The notes beneath the pieces were generated by a model. The model was not told the DNA's origin. It saw only the letters and a program-made list of their open reading frames with translations, and did no database searches. DNA of 62,474 nucleotides, from NCBI GenBank assembly GCA_902780915.1, contig CACZHK010000006.1, forward strand, positions 1 to 62,474. Reading direction: 5' to 3'. Below are positions 8,096 to 16,746 of the stretch, piece after piece (the first letter of the stretch is position 1; each line of letters opens with the position of its first letter). The translations under genes were made by a program, and so were the position numbers. Origin of the DNA: Pseudoselenomonas ruminantium (GTDB taxonomy: Bacteria; Bacillota; Negativicutes; Selenomonadales; Selenomonadaceae).

Positions 8096-9671
8096 TTACG
8101 CGCGCTCTCATACCGCTTGCGGTATTGAAACAAGTTCCAGCCTGACCTGCTCGCTAAGCGGCTCTGATTACGCGCGCTCTCATACCGCTTGCGGTATTGA
8201 AACGCAGTCCATCCCTTTGGACGAGATGGTGAAGGGCGAATTACGCGCGCTCTCATACCGCTTGCGGTATTGAAACGATCGCACAACCTATTAACCTCCT
8301 TTCTTGCGACATTACGCGCGCTCTCATACCGCTTGCGGTATTGAAACATATGCAGTCTCAGCTTTCAGCACCTTGCCTGCGAAATTACGCGCGCTCTCAT
8401 ACCGCTTGCGGTATTGAAACTTGCGACAGATACAGATAAAACATATCATTTTCTCCCTTATTACGCGCGCTCTCATACCGCTTGCGGTATTGAAACCTCG
8501 AGGTCAGCCAGAATCTGGTCAGTAGCCATGGAAATTACGCGCGCTCTCATACCGCTTGCGGTATTGAAACCTGATGTTCGTCCAATCCAGTGATCTGAAT
8601 GGTTAATTACGCGCGCTCTCATACCGCTTGCGGTATTGAAACGCCAAACTCATAGCGAGCGGCATAGAAAGCTTGAAGATATTACGCGCGCTCTCATACC
8701 GCTTGCGGTATTGAAACTATTGAAAACCGCCTGCAGGTAGCAATCAGCATGGGTATTACGCGCGCTCTCATACCGCTTGCGGTATTGAAACTAGCGGGTA
8801 ACATGCTCGAGCGGCAGCTTTGCGCTCATTACGCGCGCTCTCATACCGCTTGCGGTATTGAAACTTGATGAAACGCCGATTCAGCATTTCGTCATCCATG
8901 GTATTACGCGCGCTCTCATACCGCTTGCGGTATTGAAACAATAAACAAGACAACCTATCGCCCGGAGGGCGATGTGGTATTACGCGCGCTCTCATACCGC
9001 TTGCGGTATTGAAACGTCTCAAGGGTAGCCACCTTGGCCTCAAGGGCAGCCAGCATTACGCGCGCTCTCATACCGCTTGCGGTATTGAAACACCTGCCTT
9101 GCTAGAGTGGCACAGTTCAGCTGCGTTGCATTACGCGCGCTCTCATACCGCTTGCGGTATTGAAACAACTATCCGACAGACGGAAGTATCCACGTGCATG
9201 GGATTACGCGCGCTCTCATACCGCTTGCGGTATTGAAACTGGCGCAGCACCCACACTCGACAAGCTCCTGGAAGCATTACGCGCGCTCTCATACCGCTTG
9301 CGGTATTGAAACCGGCCTCAACGGCAGCTTTAACAACGGCATTGAAAATTACGCGCGCTCTCATACCGCTTGCGGTATTGAAACCTGCATGGTACGACGA
9401 TATAACCCACTCACATAAGCCATTACGCGCGCTCTCATACCGCTTGCGGTATTGAAACTTAAGGGCCTTGATCTGATCCGTGACATTGGATAATTACGCG
9501 CGCTCTCATACCGCTTGCGGTATTGAAACGTCACCTTCGTCTCCTCCTTGACCTCCTCATTCACCATTACGCGCGCTCTCATACCGCTTGCGGTATTGAA
9601 ACCACCTTCAGCTCCTCGCCTAGAACAGATGGCTATGCCATTACACCTCATACCGCTTGCGGTGTATGTAA
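8096..9671 (+). CRISPR. CRISPR array B: 22 repeats, 21 spacers
   Basis: 21 identical 36-bp repeats (TTACGCGCGCTCTCATACCG then CTTGCGGTATTGAAAC) plus one degenerate last repeat at 9641-9671 (TTACACCTCATACCG... GGTGTATGTA). In array B every repeat but the last is preceded by A, so a 37-bp unit is possible. First repeat 8096-8131, last intact 9567-9602. Spacers are 35-40 bp (33-39 if the leading A is counted). The repeat contains the partial palindrome ATACCGC...GCGGTAT, a hairpin for Cas6, and leaves the ATTGAAAC tag. Uniform repeats point to recent activity. Confidence 0.97.
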
Positions 9672-9700
9672 AATCAGCGTGGAGGAAAATTCATCAGCCA

Positions 9701-9737
9701 AAACAGGCCGCCCTGTGCAGTGCAGGGCGGCCTGTTT
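9701..9737 (+). terminator. Terminator downstream of array B
   Basis: Same ACAGGCCGCCCTG/CAGGGCGGCCTGT hairpin as after array A, within a trailer that is almost identical to 4308-4394. Confidence 0.75.
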
Positions 9738-9791
9738 GTGATATGGTGGATATGCAAAACCTCGCAGTTTTTTTGATAAGCCAGCTTGCCA

Positions 9792-9842
9792 GCGCTTTGC
9801 TATTATTTGGACCAAGAGGTTCGGAATAGCAAAGCGCGTTTT
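9792..9842 (+). terminator. Duplicated hairpin with T-run upstream of gene X
   Basis: GCGCTTTGCTATT pairs with AATAGCAAAGCGC, followed by GTTTTTA. It is a diverged copy of 6462-6513. Here no cas1 follows, only a short leftover (ATGCCTATGTAG) and then gene X. Confidence 0.6.
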
Positions 9843-9894
9843 TACGTGAGGAAGGGCATGCCTATGTAGTTCCTCAGATTAGGGGGGATGGGAA

Positions 9895-10428
9895 ATGGAA
9901 GGTATTTTCAAGAAAGCAGCCGTGCAGCTGCAGGGGGCGGCGGATTTCATGAAGAAAGAAGCAGATTACTACGGGACAGAAGAAGGCAGGGCAGAAATCG
10001 GTGAAGCTGTCAGGCAGACCGGCAGATTCATAGGGGGGACGGGGAGATTTTTGTGGACTGTGGGGGAGGCTATAGTAGGAGGGGCTGCCAGCAGGGCAAA
10101 AACATGCTATCGGGCAGGAGAGGATATCTATAAAGGCGAGTACAGTCAGGCTGGCAAGCGTGTGCTGGATATGGAGATAGACAGATTCGCTGCTGTGGGC
10201 AAGACCGTTGCCGCTGCAGCCGGTGCTGTCGCAGATTGTGCCGTGTTGCTGGTGTCTCAGACTGACGAGGGGGCGAGGAAGAAACGATTGCAAAAACGGC
10301 TGAAGCGTTGTGCCATAGCCGGAGGAGTAATCCTGGCCGGAGGGGAAATCTTGGATGTGCTGGATGGTGAGGCAGATGACACAGGTGAGGCGGGGGATAT
10401 ACTTTTCCCTCCGCCACAACCGTTGTAA
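9895..10428 (+). CDS. Small CRISPR-adjacent Gly/Ala-rich protein (gene X), unknown function
   Basis: A 177-residue protein of unrecognised family. The N-terminus is charged and helical (MEGIFKKAAVQLQGAADFMKK), followed by glycine-rich amphipathic stretches (GRFIGGTGRFLWTVGEAIVGG). Two more hydrophobic segments are about 104-122 (AAAAGAVADCAVLLVS) and about 143-160 (CAIAGGVILAGGEILDVL), separated by a basic KKRLQKRLKR patch. It may associate with membranes. The start follows TTAGGGGGGATGGGA. A truncated copy after cas2 (7791) shows its ancestral place was cas1-cas2-X. Confidence 0.6.
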   Translation: MEGIFKKAAVQLQGAADFMKKEADYYGTEEGRAEIGEAVRQTGRFIGGTGRFLWTVGEAIVGGAASRAKTCYRAGEDIYKGEYSQAGKRVLDMEIDRFAAVGKTVAAAAGAVADCAVLLVSQTDEGARKKRLQKRLKRCAIAGGVILAGGEILDVLDGEADDTGEAGDILFPPPQPL

Positions 10429-10436
10429 TTGCTGCA

Positions 10437-10465
10437 TTGCTAATTTTCCAGAAAAATAGTACAAT
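10437..10465 (+). promoter_or_regulatory. Promoter for Rpn-family gene
   Basis: TTGCTA (10437-10442), a 17-bp spacer and TACAAT (10460-10465), 21 bases before the TTG start. Confidence 0.55.
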
Positions 10466-10486
10466 GAAGCAAAGGAGAGGATTTCA

Positions 10487-11287
10487 TTGGCAGAAGACCA
10501 TACCGAGAAATACTCAAAAGAACTTTCAGCTTTTCGGCTCATGGACGACCTGTTCTTTGGGGTCTGTTTGGGAGACAGCAAGAAAGCCATCGAACTGATT
10601 GTCAATATCGCCAAACAACGAAAAGACATCAAAGTACACAAGTTCGTAAACCAAAAGAACATACCGAATATCATGGGACGCGGGGCTATACTTGACGTAT
10701 TCGCTACGGACAAAGAAGGACGCCAGTATAATGTCGAAGTCCAGAACGACAATAAGGGAGCTATTCCCAGACGGGCTAGGTTCAATGCATCGATGCTCGA
10801 CTATATGACCGTCAAAAAAGGTACTACTTGGCAAGAAATCCCAAAGAATTGCGTCATCATGATTTCCGATGAAGACATTTTGGGGTTCGGTGATGGCCTG
10901 TATATCATCAAAAGAACGATTGTCAGCCGTAACAACGCACCGTTCGACGATGGTTCTGAAATCATCTATATCAACGGACAATATGAGGGCGACGACGATA
11001 TCGGCAGGCTGGTACACGACCTAAAATGTACGAATCCAGACGAGATGTATTTTGATGTGCTGGCTAATCGAGTACGGTATTTCAAGGAAAATCGGAAGGG
11101 GAGAGCGAGAATGTGCGAAATCATGCAGAAATTACAGGACGAGGCTGAAGCCAGAGGTGTAGCTAAAGAACGTTTGTCTGCTATTAAGAACATTATGGCA
11201 GAGTTTAATGTTTCCGCTCAAAAGGCGATGGAATCATTAAAGATTCCCCAAAGCGAATGGGAAAGCTACGCTTCTCAGCTCCGCTGA
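10487..11287 (+). CDS. Rpn family (PD-(D/E)XK) nuclease / putative transposase
   Basis: A 266-residue member of the Rpn (recombination-promoting nuclease, PDDEXK transposase-like) family. The core carries ILDVFATDKEGRQYNVEVQ (about residues 67-85), i.e. the D-(x)n-EVQ nuclease signature, preceded by FRLMDDLFFGVCL. The C-terminal 70 residues are charged and helical with the usual ARGVAKERL-like tail. Family members cut DNA and promote RecA-independent recombination in E. coli. The start is TTG at 10487 after AAAGGAGAGG at 6-bp spacing; no ATG fits. It lies between the adaptation and effector parts of the CRISPR locus. Confidence 0.85.
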   Translation: MAEDHTEKYSKELSAFRLMDDLFFGVCLGDSKKAIELIVNIAKQRKDIKVHKFVNQKNIPNIMGRGAILDVFATDKEGRQYNVEVQNDNKGAIPRRARFNASMLDYMTVKKGTTWQEIPKNCVIMISDEDILGFGDGLYIIKRTIVSRNNAPFDDGSEIIYINGQYEGDDDIGRLVHDLKCTNPDEMYFDVLANRVRYFKENRKGRARMCEIMQKLQDEAEARGVAKERLSAIKNIMAEFNVSAQKAMESLKIPQSEWESYASQLR

Positions 11288-11302
11288 TTTCCGACAAACA
11301 TG

Positions 11303-11338
11303 AAAAAGAGTCTCTATTGTGGAGGCTCTTTTTGATTG
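11303..11338 (+). terminator. Terminator after Rpn gene
   Basis: AAAAAGAGTCTC (11303-11314) pairs with GAGGCTCTTTTT (11322-11333), with a T-run inside the 3' arm. Confidence 0.8.
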
Positions 11339-11443
11339 AGACAGAGGATGGGGAATGATTTTTGGTGGCAGTGAAGAGATGTTTCGCTTGAATGAAGGAA
11401 AATTGCCGGGGAACGGCAAACTTCGCAGGATTTTTGACAAGGC

Positions 11444-11506
11444 AAAAGACCCGCAGGCTGTTAAGCTATGAACAAGTAGTTCAAGAAAACAGCCTGCGGG
11501 TCTTTT
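11444..11506. terminator. Bidirectional terminator for the WYL operon
   Basis: AAAAGACCCGCAGGCTGTT (11444-11462) is perfectly complementary to AACAGCCTGCGGGTCTTTT (11488-11506). It lies just past the stop of the minus-strand WYL gene ending at 11525. The 100 bases between it and the Rpn terminator show no gene. Confidence 0.8.
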
Positions 11507-11524
11507 GCTGGCGGGGAGGTGGTG

Positions 11525-12502
11525 TCATGGTTGACTGGTGGAGGGAAAAGCCGGAGCATCAGGGGGAGTGAGATTCTGCCATGTCTTTTGCAAAATAGCA
11601 GTGATTTCCTGTCGCAATCCTGTCGGCTCGATTACTTCAGCTGCGACTCCCAGAGAGAGAATCTTCCCCAGCAATTCTCTTTGGTCAAACTCGTAGTAGT
11701 ACAGCTTTATTTGATAAGAGTCGGAGTCTTCATTGTAGATAGCTTCTTTGTCATACTCGGCAAAAATCTTGAAAGCCCTTTCCACGGCGTTGTAGCGTGG
11801 GCTCAGACGAAGCAGGCAGCTGCGTTGCTTGCTTGCCAGGAATTCTGACAGTTTGTCCTGATAATCCTGAGTGAGTGGAGCGCCGATGGACAGTGCTGAC
11901 AGGCGTTCGACATTCATTTTGATGGCGCGGTTTTCTTCTGCCAGCCAGGCTATGAGGCGGTATTGATTGGCGGCGGCATCGTATTCCAGTCGGCAGGGAG
12001 CGCAGATGCCCCGGTGGAGGTGTCCCTGTCCGTCTTGATTGGTGTAATTCAGCTGCCGGGATTCCAGCAGGGCCTGCCAGATGAGAGCCAGAGCCTTTGG
12101 CGGTGGTGACTGAGAGGTGTCCCGTATGAGCAGGATGCTTTTATCCGACTGAGTGCCGTAGCCATGGAGCATGGCTTGCAGTTTTGCGCGCAAGGCTTCG
12201 GTCAGGAGGAATGCTGCTTCCGGCGCGCGGGTCATATCTGCCAGCCAATCAAGTTCAGCTTTGGTAGGGGCAATAGCAAAAGCTGCCGGAATGAAGGGTG
12301 TGGCCACATCGTTCTCGTCAAAAATAAAAATCGCATTCAAGAGGTGATGATAATCCTGCAAATTAGACCAATCAATCCGGGGAAGGCAGGCCAGAATATC
12401 CTGGCGGGTCAATTTTTCCCCTTGATGGATGCGGTTCAGGCATTTCCCAAACGCTCTGAATAAGTCTGTATAAACTTCATGAAACAGAGGTGTGTAAGCC
12501 AT
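11525..12502 (-). CDS. WYL-domain transcriptional regulator (distal of a pair)
   Basis: A 325-residue protein whose centre (ALIWQALLESRQLNYTNQ, GICAPCRLEYDAAANQYRLIAWLAE) has the WYL-domain pattern; WYL domains sense nucleic-acid or nucleotide ligands and often control CRISPR and other defence loci. The C-terminal region (LRLSPRYNAVERAFKIFAEYDKEA) resembles the WCX extension. A classical N-terminal HTH is not obvious, so it may act with its partner gene, whose 3' end it overlaps by 26 bases. The ATG at 12502 has AAGGAG rather far upstream, so translation is probably coupled. Divergent from the effector operon. Confidence 0.8.
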   Translation of the reverse strand: MAYTPLFHEVYTDLFRAFGKCLNRIHQGEKLTRQDILACLPRIDWSNLQDYHHLLNAIFIFDENDVATPFIPAAFAIAPTKAELDWLADMTRAPEAAFLLTEALRAKLQAMLHGYGTQSDKSILLIRDTSQSPPPKALALIWQALLESRQLNYTNQDGQGHLHRGICAPCRLEYDAAANQYRLIAWLAEENRAIKMNVERLSALSIGAPLTQDYQDKLSEFLASKQRSCLLRLSPRYNAVERAFKIFAEYDKEAIYNEDSDSYQIKLYYYEFDQRELLGKILSLGVAAEVIEPTGLRQEITAILQKTWQNLTPPDAPAFPSTSQP

Positions 12503-13718
12503 AATTTTTCATCATCTCCTTCAGATCTTCCAGCAGCCTTTCCTGCAGCACCTTTGAACTGACGGCTCCAAGGCATAAGGAGGGGTAGAAGGTCCGCAGC
12601 CATGGAGCCAGGCTGAGGTCATCCTGCAACTGTATGGTACAGCAAAGGAAATTCTCTGCCTTGGTGGTGAATGCAGCCGAGGGAAATCTCTTCGAGATGC
12701 GCTGGCGTATGCTCTCCGCCTCCCCGGGGGAATTGGTGAGGAAGGTCAGCCTTAGCTCATGCAATGGAGAGGGGGTATACGAGGGTGGCTCTTTGCTTTT
12801 ATGTCCGGCTGGCCGCAGGTTTTGCACCAGATCAAGGCGGAAGGTCTGCTTTTGGCTATAGTGCCTGGCAGAGGGGGCTTTGGCAAGGGCTTCCAGGTAT
12901 TGCCGTCCTTCGTAGCGGTTGATAAGGAGCTTTAGGGGGAGGGCTGCAGTTTCGCGCCCGCCGTATTGGAAAGATACTGCTGCCTGCTTGTCTATGGCCT
13001 GGAGCAGGAGAGAGATGATTTCTTCGTCAAGGAGCTTATCAGGGGGGATGTGCTTTATTTGTGACAGATTGCATGGCGGGGCAGAGGCAGGGCAGGTGTC
13101 GGCCAAATATGTATCGAGGAAGAGCCCAGGCATGGACAGGGGCGCAATGTGGGCGTAGAAATTCACAGCAGCTCTTAGCTGCCGCGTTTCGATCCCATTC
13201 AATCCGGCAAGAGGATTTTGCCTGCTTTTGTAGAAATAACGTCCTTGGAACATGCAGCGCTCGGCCAGCCCCAGATTGACAAGTTCCTTCAGATAGCGGT
13301 TCAGGGTACTGCGGCTCAAGTCGTTTATGCCGGAGGGCAGGGCTTTGTCAGTGGGGGTGAGCCGATACTGCAGGATGGTGGTTTCGTCCAGCGGCTCATC
13401 TGCGGCAGCCAGTATCTGCAGGAGGCCGAACAGGTAAAAAGCAGCCTTTGGCTTCAGAGCTTTTGTTTGGTAGGTTTTGGCAAGGTAAAGGGCATCAGGC
13501 CGATAGAGATCGCCTTTCAAAGCATGGATTTCCTTGTGTCCCTGGCGCAAGGTCTGGAGTTTTTCGGAGGGCAGGAAGAAGCGCAGGCGGCTGAGGTTTT
13601 CCTCATAGCTGCGGGGGCTGAGTCCCAGCTTCCTGGTCAGGTAGTCTTTATGGTAGCAGCCCAAGGCTATATAGCGTATGAATGGCCGCAAAGTGTCGTA
13701 ATCTCCGATGTACTTCAT
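12477..13718 (-). CDS. WYL-domain transcriptional regulator (proximal of a pair)
   Basis: A 413-residue protein. The N-terminal third contains winged-helix-like segments (KLGLSPRSYEENLSRLRFFL and SRSTLNRYLKELVNLGLAERC). A WYL region follows (AIDKQAAVSFQYGGRE, LPLKLLINRYEGRQYLEALA), then a C-terminal WCX-like part (LRLTFLTNSPGEAESIRQRI). The start is the ATG whose complement is at 13716-13718, preceded by GGAGGAAGGAGGG; the open frame extends 78 codons upstream but lacks ribosome sites there. With the next gene it forms a two-gene operon divergent from the type III operon, consistent with a local repressor or activator. Confidence 0.82.
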   Translation of the reverse strand: MKYIGDYDTLRPFIRYIALGCYHKDYLTRKLGLSPRSYEENLSRLRFFLPSEKLQTLRQGHKEIHALKGDLYRPDALYLAKTYQTKALKPKAAFYLFGLLQILAAADEPLDETTILQYRLTPTDKALPSGINDLSRSTLNRYLKELVNLGLAERCMFQGRYFYKSRQNPLAGLNGIETRQLRAAVNFYAHIAPLSMPGLFLDTYLADTCPASAPPCNLSQIKHIPPDKLLDEEIISLLLQAIDKQAAVSFQYGGRETAALPLKLLINRYEGRQYLEALAKAPSARHYSQKQTFRLDLVQNLRPAGHKSKEPPSYTPSPLHELRLTFLTNSPGEAESIRQRISKRFPSAAFTTKAENFLCCTIQLQDDLSLAPWLRTFYPSLCLGAVSSKVLQERLLEDLKEMMKNYGLHTSVS

Positions 13719-13796
13719 GGCGAACCCTCCTTCCTCCTCAGTATAGCATGGGCCAGGCGAGATTAAAATCAAATTAAAGAAACAAGAGGAAATATA

Positions 13797-13826
13797 TTGT
13801 ATTTTCTTATTGTTGTGATTTATACT
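13797..13826 (+). promoter_or_regulatory. Promoter of the type III effector operon
   Basis: TTGTAT (13797-13802), an 18-bp spacer and TATACT (13821-13826), just before the first gene of the operon. The AT-rich 120-bp divergent region (13719-13843) is the natural target of the WYL regulators. Confidence 0.6.
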
Positions 13827-13843
13827 GTTAGGTGGTGATGCTG

Positions 13844-14218
13844 ATGGAAGAATTGCTGGTAAATCATACGAATCATCCGGTGTCCACCTGGCCCGCTGCC
13901 CAGCTACGGGCAGCAAGGGACCTTTATGGCCGGGTGGAGGATGTACCTGCACCTTTGCTGGGGGCTGATTGCAGCGAGGCGGAGCTGGCAGGAATGGCAG
14001 ATAGGCAGGTAGCTGCTATCCTTGCCATGAAGCCTGCTGCTGTCCTCTGCCAGGGTGAATACTGCTACACTTACGCGGTGGTGAGCCGCCTGCTTCGGGC
14101 CGGAGTAACCGTCCTGGCGGCTTGCAGTGAGAGAGTGGTGGAAGAAAGCCGGGAAGAGGATGGTTCCATAAGACGTGTTTCGCATTTTATTTTTTCACGT
14201 TTCAGACAATATGTATAG
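13844..14218 (+). CDS. Csx20-like CRISPR accessory protein
   Basis: A 124-residue protein opening the type III operon. It resembles Csx20: an N-terminal NHTNHPVSTWPAAQLRAARDLYG, the central AAVLCQGEYCYTYAVVSRLLRAGV (compare the Csx20 'QGDFGATY' motif) and a C-terminal SREEDGSIRRVSHFIFSRFRQYV. Csx20 belongs to the CARF-related proteins proposed as ring nucleases that degrade cyclic oligoadenylates, so an off-switch role is plausible. The start at 13844 is chosen because AGGTGG lies 8 bases upstream; GTG and ATG codons at 13832/13838 overlap that site. It ends 21 bases before cas10. Confidence 0.6.
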   Translation: MEELLVNHTNHPVSTWPAAQLRAARDLYGRVEDVPAPLLGADCSEAELAGMADRQVAAILAMKPAAVLCQGEYCYTYAVVSRLLRAGVTVLAACSERVVEESREEDGSIRRVSHFIFSRFRQYV

Positions 14219-14239
14219 GTATTGACAGGGGGCATAGGG

Positions 14240-15859
14240 ATGAAGTTCAAGGCGGCAATTTTTGATACTCGCTCCATACAAAGTTATATTTTTGCTGGTA
14301 ATCAGCTGAAAACCAATATAGGTGCTTCCTATCTGGTGGAGCGCATTTTTGAAGACATATTGCTTCCCGTTGCACGCAAGGTCCTGGGAGAAGGACAGCT
14401 GGACGAAAAGACCTGGCAGGAGTGTGAGAAGCCCGACTGGGAAAAGCAGGAGACTGCAGCCAGAGTGGGGTATATCGGTGGTGGCAATGCGCTGCTCCTG
14501 TTCCGGCCTGATACCGCTTGGGAAGATGTGCGCGGGATTGTCAGCGGATTTACCAAGAAATTGCTGACGGCTTGCCCGGGGCTGAAGACAGGGGCTGCCC
14601 TGGGAGAAATCGACCTGGATAAGGATGGCCGTTTTTTGCAAGAGGACTTGAGCTTGACGGCTTTGGTGCATAAGCTGAAGGAAAATCAGAATACGGTCTT
14701 CCCGCGGGTTAATCCTGCTTATACCGGCCTTACGCTCTCGTGCGATACAAATGATGAGGCGGCAGATTTTTGGGATGAGGCAGGCGGGAGATTCATTTCC
14801 CATGAGGCGGCAGCCAAGCTCCTGGCCGGCAGCCGGCACAGGAATGAGGCGGCTCCTGCCGAGAGGGAATTGTGGCAGAAGCTGCAAAGCGTCTTGCCCG
14901 CAGAGGAGAGAGAGGATTTCCTGCGGGGCTTTGCCTTCCCCGCCGAGTTTGATGCGCTGGGGCAGCGGGAAACGGAAGATTATTTTGCTATTGTCCATAT
15001 AGATGGCAACAATATGGGGCAGAAGTTCAGTGCCTGTGATACCCTCACGAAGCGCAAGAATCTCTCCATGAAGATCAGGCAGATGACCATAGAGGCGTTT
15101 GTGTCGCTGCTGCAGACCATGGCAGAAGAATATGAAGGTTATCGGAAGTTCCTTTCCCTGGGCCACGATGAAGAGGGGCGGCTTTTCCTGCCCATCCGTC
15201 CGTTGGTGCTGGGGGGCGATGACATGACCTTCGTATGCCCGGCGAAGGTGGCGCTCATCTATGCCAAGCGCGTGATGCTGTCCCTCAAAAAGGCGGGCAT
15301 AGACAGCTGCGGCGGCATCGCCATGCTGAAGACGGCCTATCCTTTCTTCAGGGGATATGAACTGGCGGAGGAACTTTGCGGCGCTGCCAAAGCCAGGATG
15401 CGGCAGGAAAGCCAGGATTCCCAGCAGGGTTCCTGCTGGCTGGATTTTGCCTTGCTGCACGGAGAGCAGGCCCCCACCTTGGCAGAGATACGCCAGCAGG
15501 AGTATGGCGCTGTCCTGGGCAATATGCATTTCGGCCCTTATCGGGTGGACGAGGGGGGCAAGGCCTTTGCCCTGGATAATCTGCTGCTGGCGGTTGAGGC
15601 GCTGCAGGGACAGGAGGCCTGCCTGCCCAGCAGCAAGATGAAGGAACTCCGCAGCGTGCTGGCAAAAGATGCGGCAGTCCAGCGGCAGTTCCTGGCCCAG
15701 CTTGAGCATTTGCGCAGGAGCGGGAGTAACTTGAGCCTGCCACAGGTGCCGACCTGGCAGGTATATGAGGAAAATCTCTGGCATAAGGGCTGCACACCCT
15801 ATGTGGATGCCATAGAGATGGCAGACCTCATCGTGGCAAGAATCGACATGGAGGTGTAA
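14240..15859 (+). CDS. cas10: Type III signature protein Cas10 (HD-less, GGDD intact)
   Basis: A 539-residue Cas10. It starts directly with the first palm region (FDTRSIQSYIFAGNQLKTNIGASYLVE) and lacks the N-terminal HD nuclease domain of Csm1/Cmr2, which are usually 750-900 residues. IVHIDGNNMGQKFS and the cyclase motif GGDD at residues 325-328 (VLGGDDMTF) are intact, so cyclic oligoadenylate synthesis from ATP is expected, while ssDNA cleavage by HD is not. The start ATG at 14240 follows AGGGGG; the open frame begins at a TTG 18 bases earlier. Five bases separate it from the next gene. Confidence 0.93.
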   Translation: MKFKAAIFDTRSIQSYIFAGNQLKTNIGASYLVERIFEDILLPVARKVLGEGQLDEKTWQECEKPDWEKQETAARVGYIGGGNALLLFRPDTAWEDVRGIVSGFTKKLLTACPGLKTGAALGEIDLDKDGRFLQEDLSLTALVHKLKENQNTVFPRVNPAYTGLTLSCDTNDEAADFWDEAGGRFISHEAAAKLLAGSRHRNEAAPAERELWQKLQSVLPAEEREDFLRGFAFPAEFDALGQRETEDYFAIVHIDGNNMGQKFSACDTLTKRKNLSMKIRQMTIEAFVSLLQTMAEEYEGYRKFLSLGHDEEGRLFLPIRPLVLGGDDMTFVCPAKVALIYAKRVMLSLKKAGIDSCGGIAMLKTAYPFFRGYELAEELCGAAKARMRQESQDSQQGSCWLDFALLHGEQAPTLAEIRQQEYGAVLGNMHFGPYRVDEGGKAFALDNLLLAVEALQGQEACLPSSKMKELRSVLAKDAAVQRQFLAQLEHLRRSGSNLSLPQVPTWQVYEENLWHKGCTPYVDAIEMADLIVARIDMEV

Positions 15860-15864
15860 GGCTT

Positions 15865-16746
15865 ATGGAGAATAAAGATAAAGATAAAGACAAGAGAAAG
15901 GCTATCAGGCAAAAGAAGAAGGAGGCTGCTCTGAAGAAAAAGCAAAGGTGCTCAGTTGAAAGTGTAGATAGAGAGTGTGGTGGTGTAAACGAGGCGATAG
16001 ACGCTTTTGAGAAGACCTTAGATTTTAGATGTGAACATAAGCCGTCTGCCGAGCTGGCAGATATAGACTTGAGCAAGGATTTCGAGCTGCGGGTAGGACT
16101 TCTGTCCCCGTTGCACCTTGGCTCAGGTCAGGCAGATGTCAATGTGGATGCCCAGATCATCCATGACAAGTACGGCCTGCCGTATTTCCCGGGGCGCCGC
16201 CTGAAGGGGCTGCTTTATGAAAGCGGTGTAGAAGTAGCCGAGATGGCAGAACTTTCGGGGCTGCCGCTTTTTACAGGGGCACAGTTGGATGAATTTTTCC
16301 AGCGGGGTTCTCTGGGGCAGGTGCAGCTGGATCTTTCTAACCTCTATCTGGAAGGCAGCGAGGAGATGAGAGCAGAATGGGGGTATCTGGAAGAACGGTA
16401 CCCGGGGCTGTTCCGTCCTGAGGATGTGCTGGAGAGCTATACCTCCCTGCGCTATCAGACGAAGATAGATGCTGAAACGGGTACGGCGGCAGATACCAGC
16501 CTGCACAATATGCAGGTCTTGGATGAAGGGCTGATTTTCACAGGCAGTCTCAGCCTGAAGAATGGAGATATGAAATCCTTGGCTATTCTGGCGCTGGCCC
16601 TGCGCAATCTCACTCAGGCCGGCCTGAAGCGCAGTCGCGGCTTCGGCCATCTGGCCTGCACTTTGGAGCAGGGAGGACGTGATGTGATGCTGCCGCTTAT
16701 TGCCTGGGCTGCAGCTGAGGCGAAGGAGGGGATGGCAAATGGGTGA
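15865..16746 (+). CDS. RAMP protein, Cas7 (Csm3-like) backbone subunit
   Basis: A 293-residue RAMP with a very lysine-rich N-terminal tail (about residues 1-35). The Cas7 core includes LLSPLHLGSGQADVNVDAQI, then GLPYFPGRRLKGLLYES, and the C-terminal glycine-rich loop KRSRGFGHLACTL. By alignment to Csm3 the Asp in NVDAQIIHD falls where the target-RNA-cleaving Asp sits, so this subunit may cut target RNA. It overlaps csx10 by 8 bases. The polylysine tail is unusual; it could bind RNA. Confidence 0.85.
   Translation: MENKDKDKDKRKAIRQKKKEAALKKKQRCSVESVDRECGGVNEAIDAFEKTLDFRCEHKPSAELADIDLSKDFELRVGLLSPLHLGSGQADVNVDAQIIHDKYGLPYFPGRRLKGLLYESGVEVAEMAELSGLPLFTGAQLDEFFQRGSLGQVQLDLSNLYLEGSEEMRAEWGYLEERYPGLFRPEDVLESYTSLRYQTKIDAETGTAADTSLHNMQVLDEGLIFTGSLSLKNGDMKSLAILALALRNLTQAGLKRSRGFGHLACTLEQGGRDVMLPLIAWAAAEAKEGMANG

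Noticed and set aside
7903..9829. Several short open frames with repeated 'YARSHTACGIET' or 'FQYRKRYESARN' peptides
   Set aside because: They are translations of the CRISPR repeats in array B, not genes.
14195..15784. Minus-strand open frame opposite cas10
   Set aside because: Cas10 motifs, including GGDD, are on the plus strand and the antisense translation has no recognisable domain.
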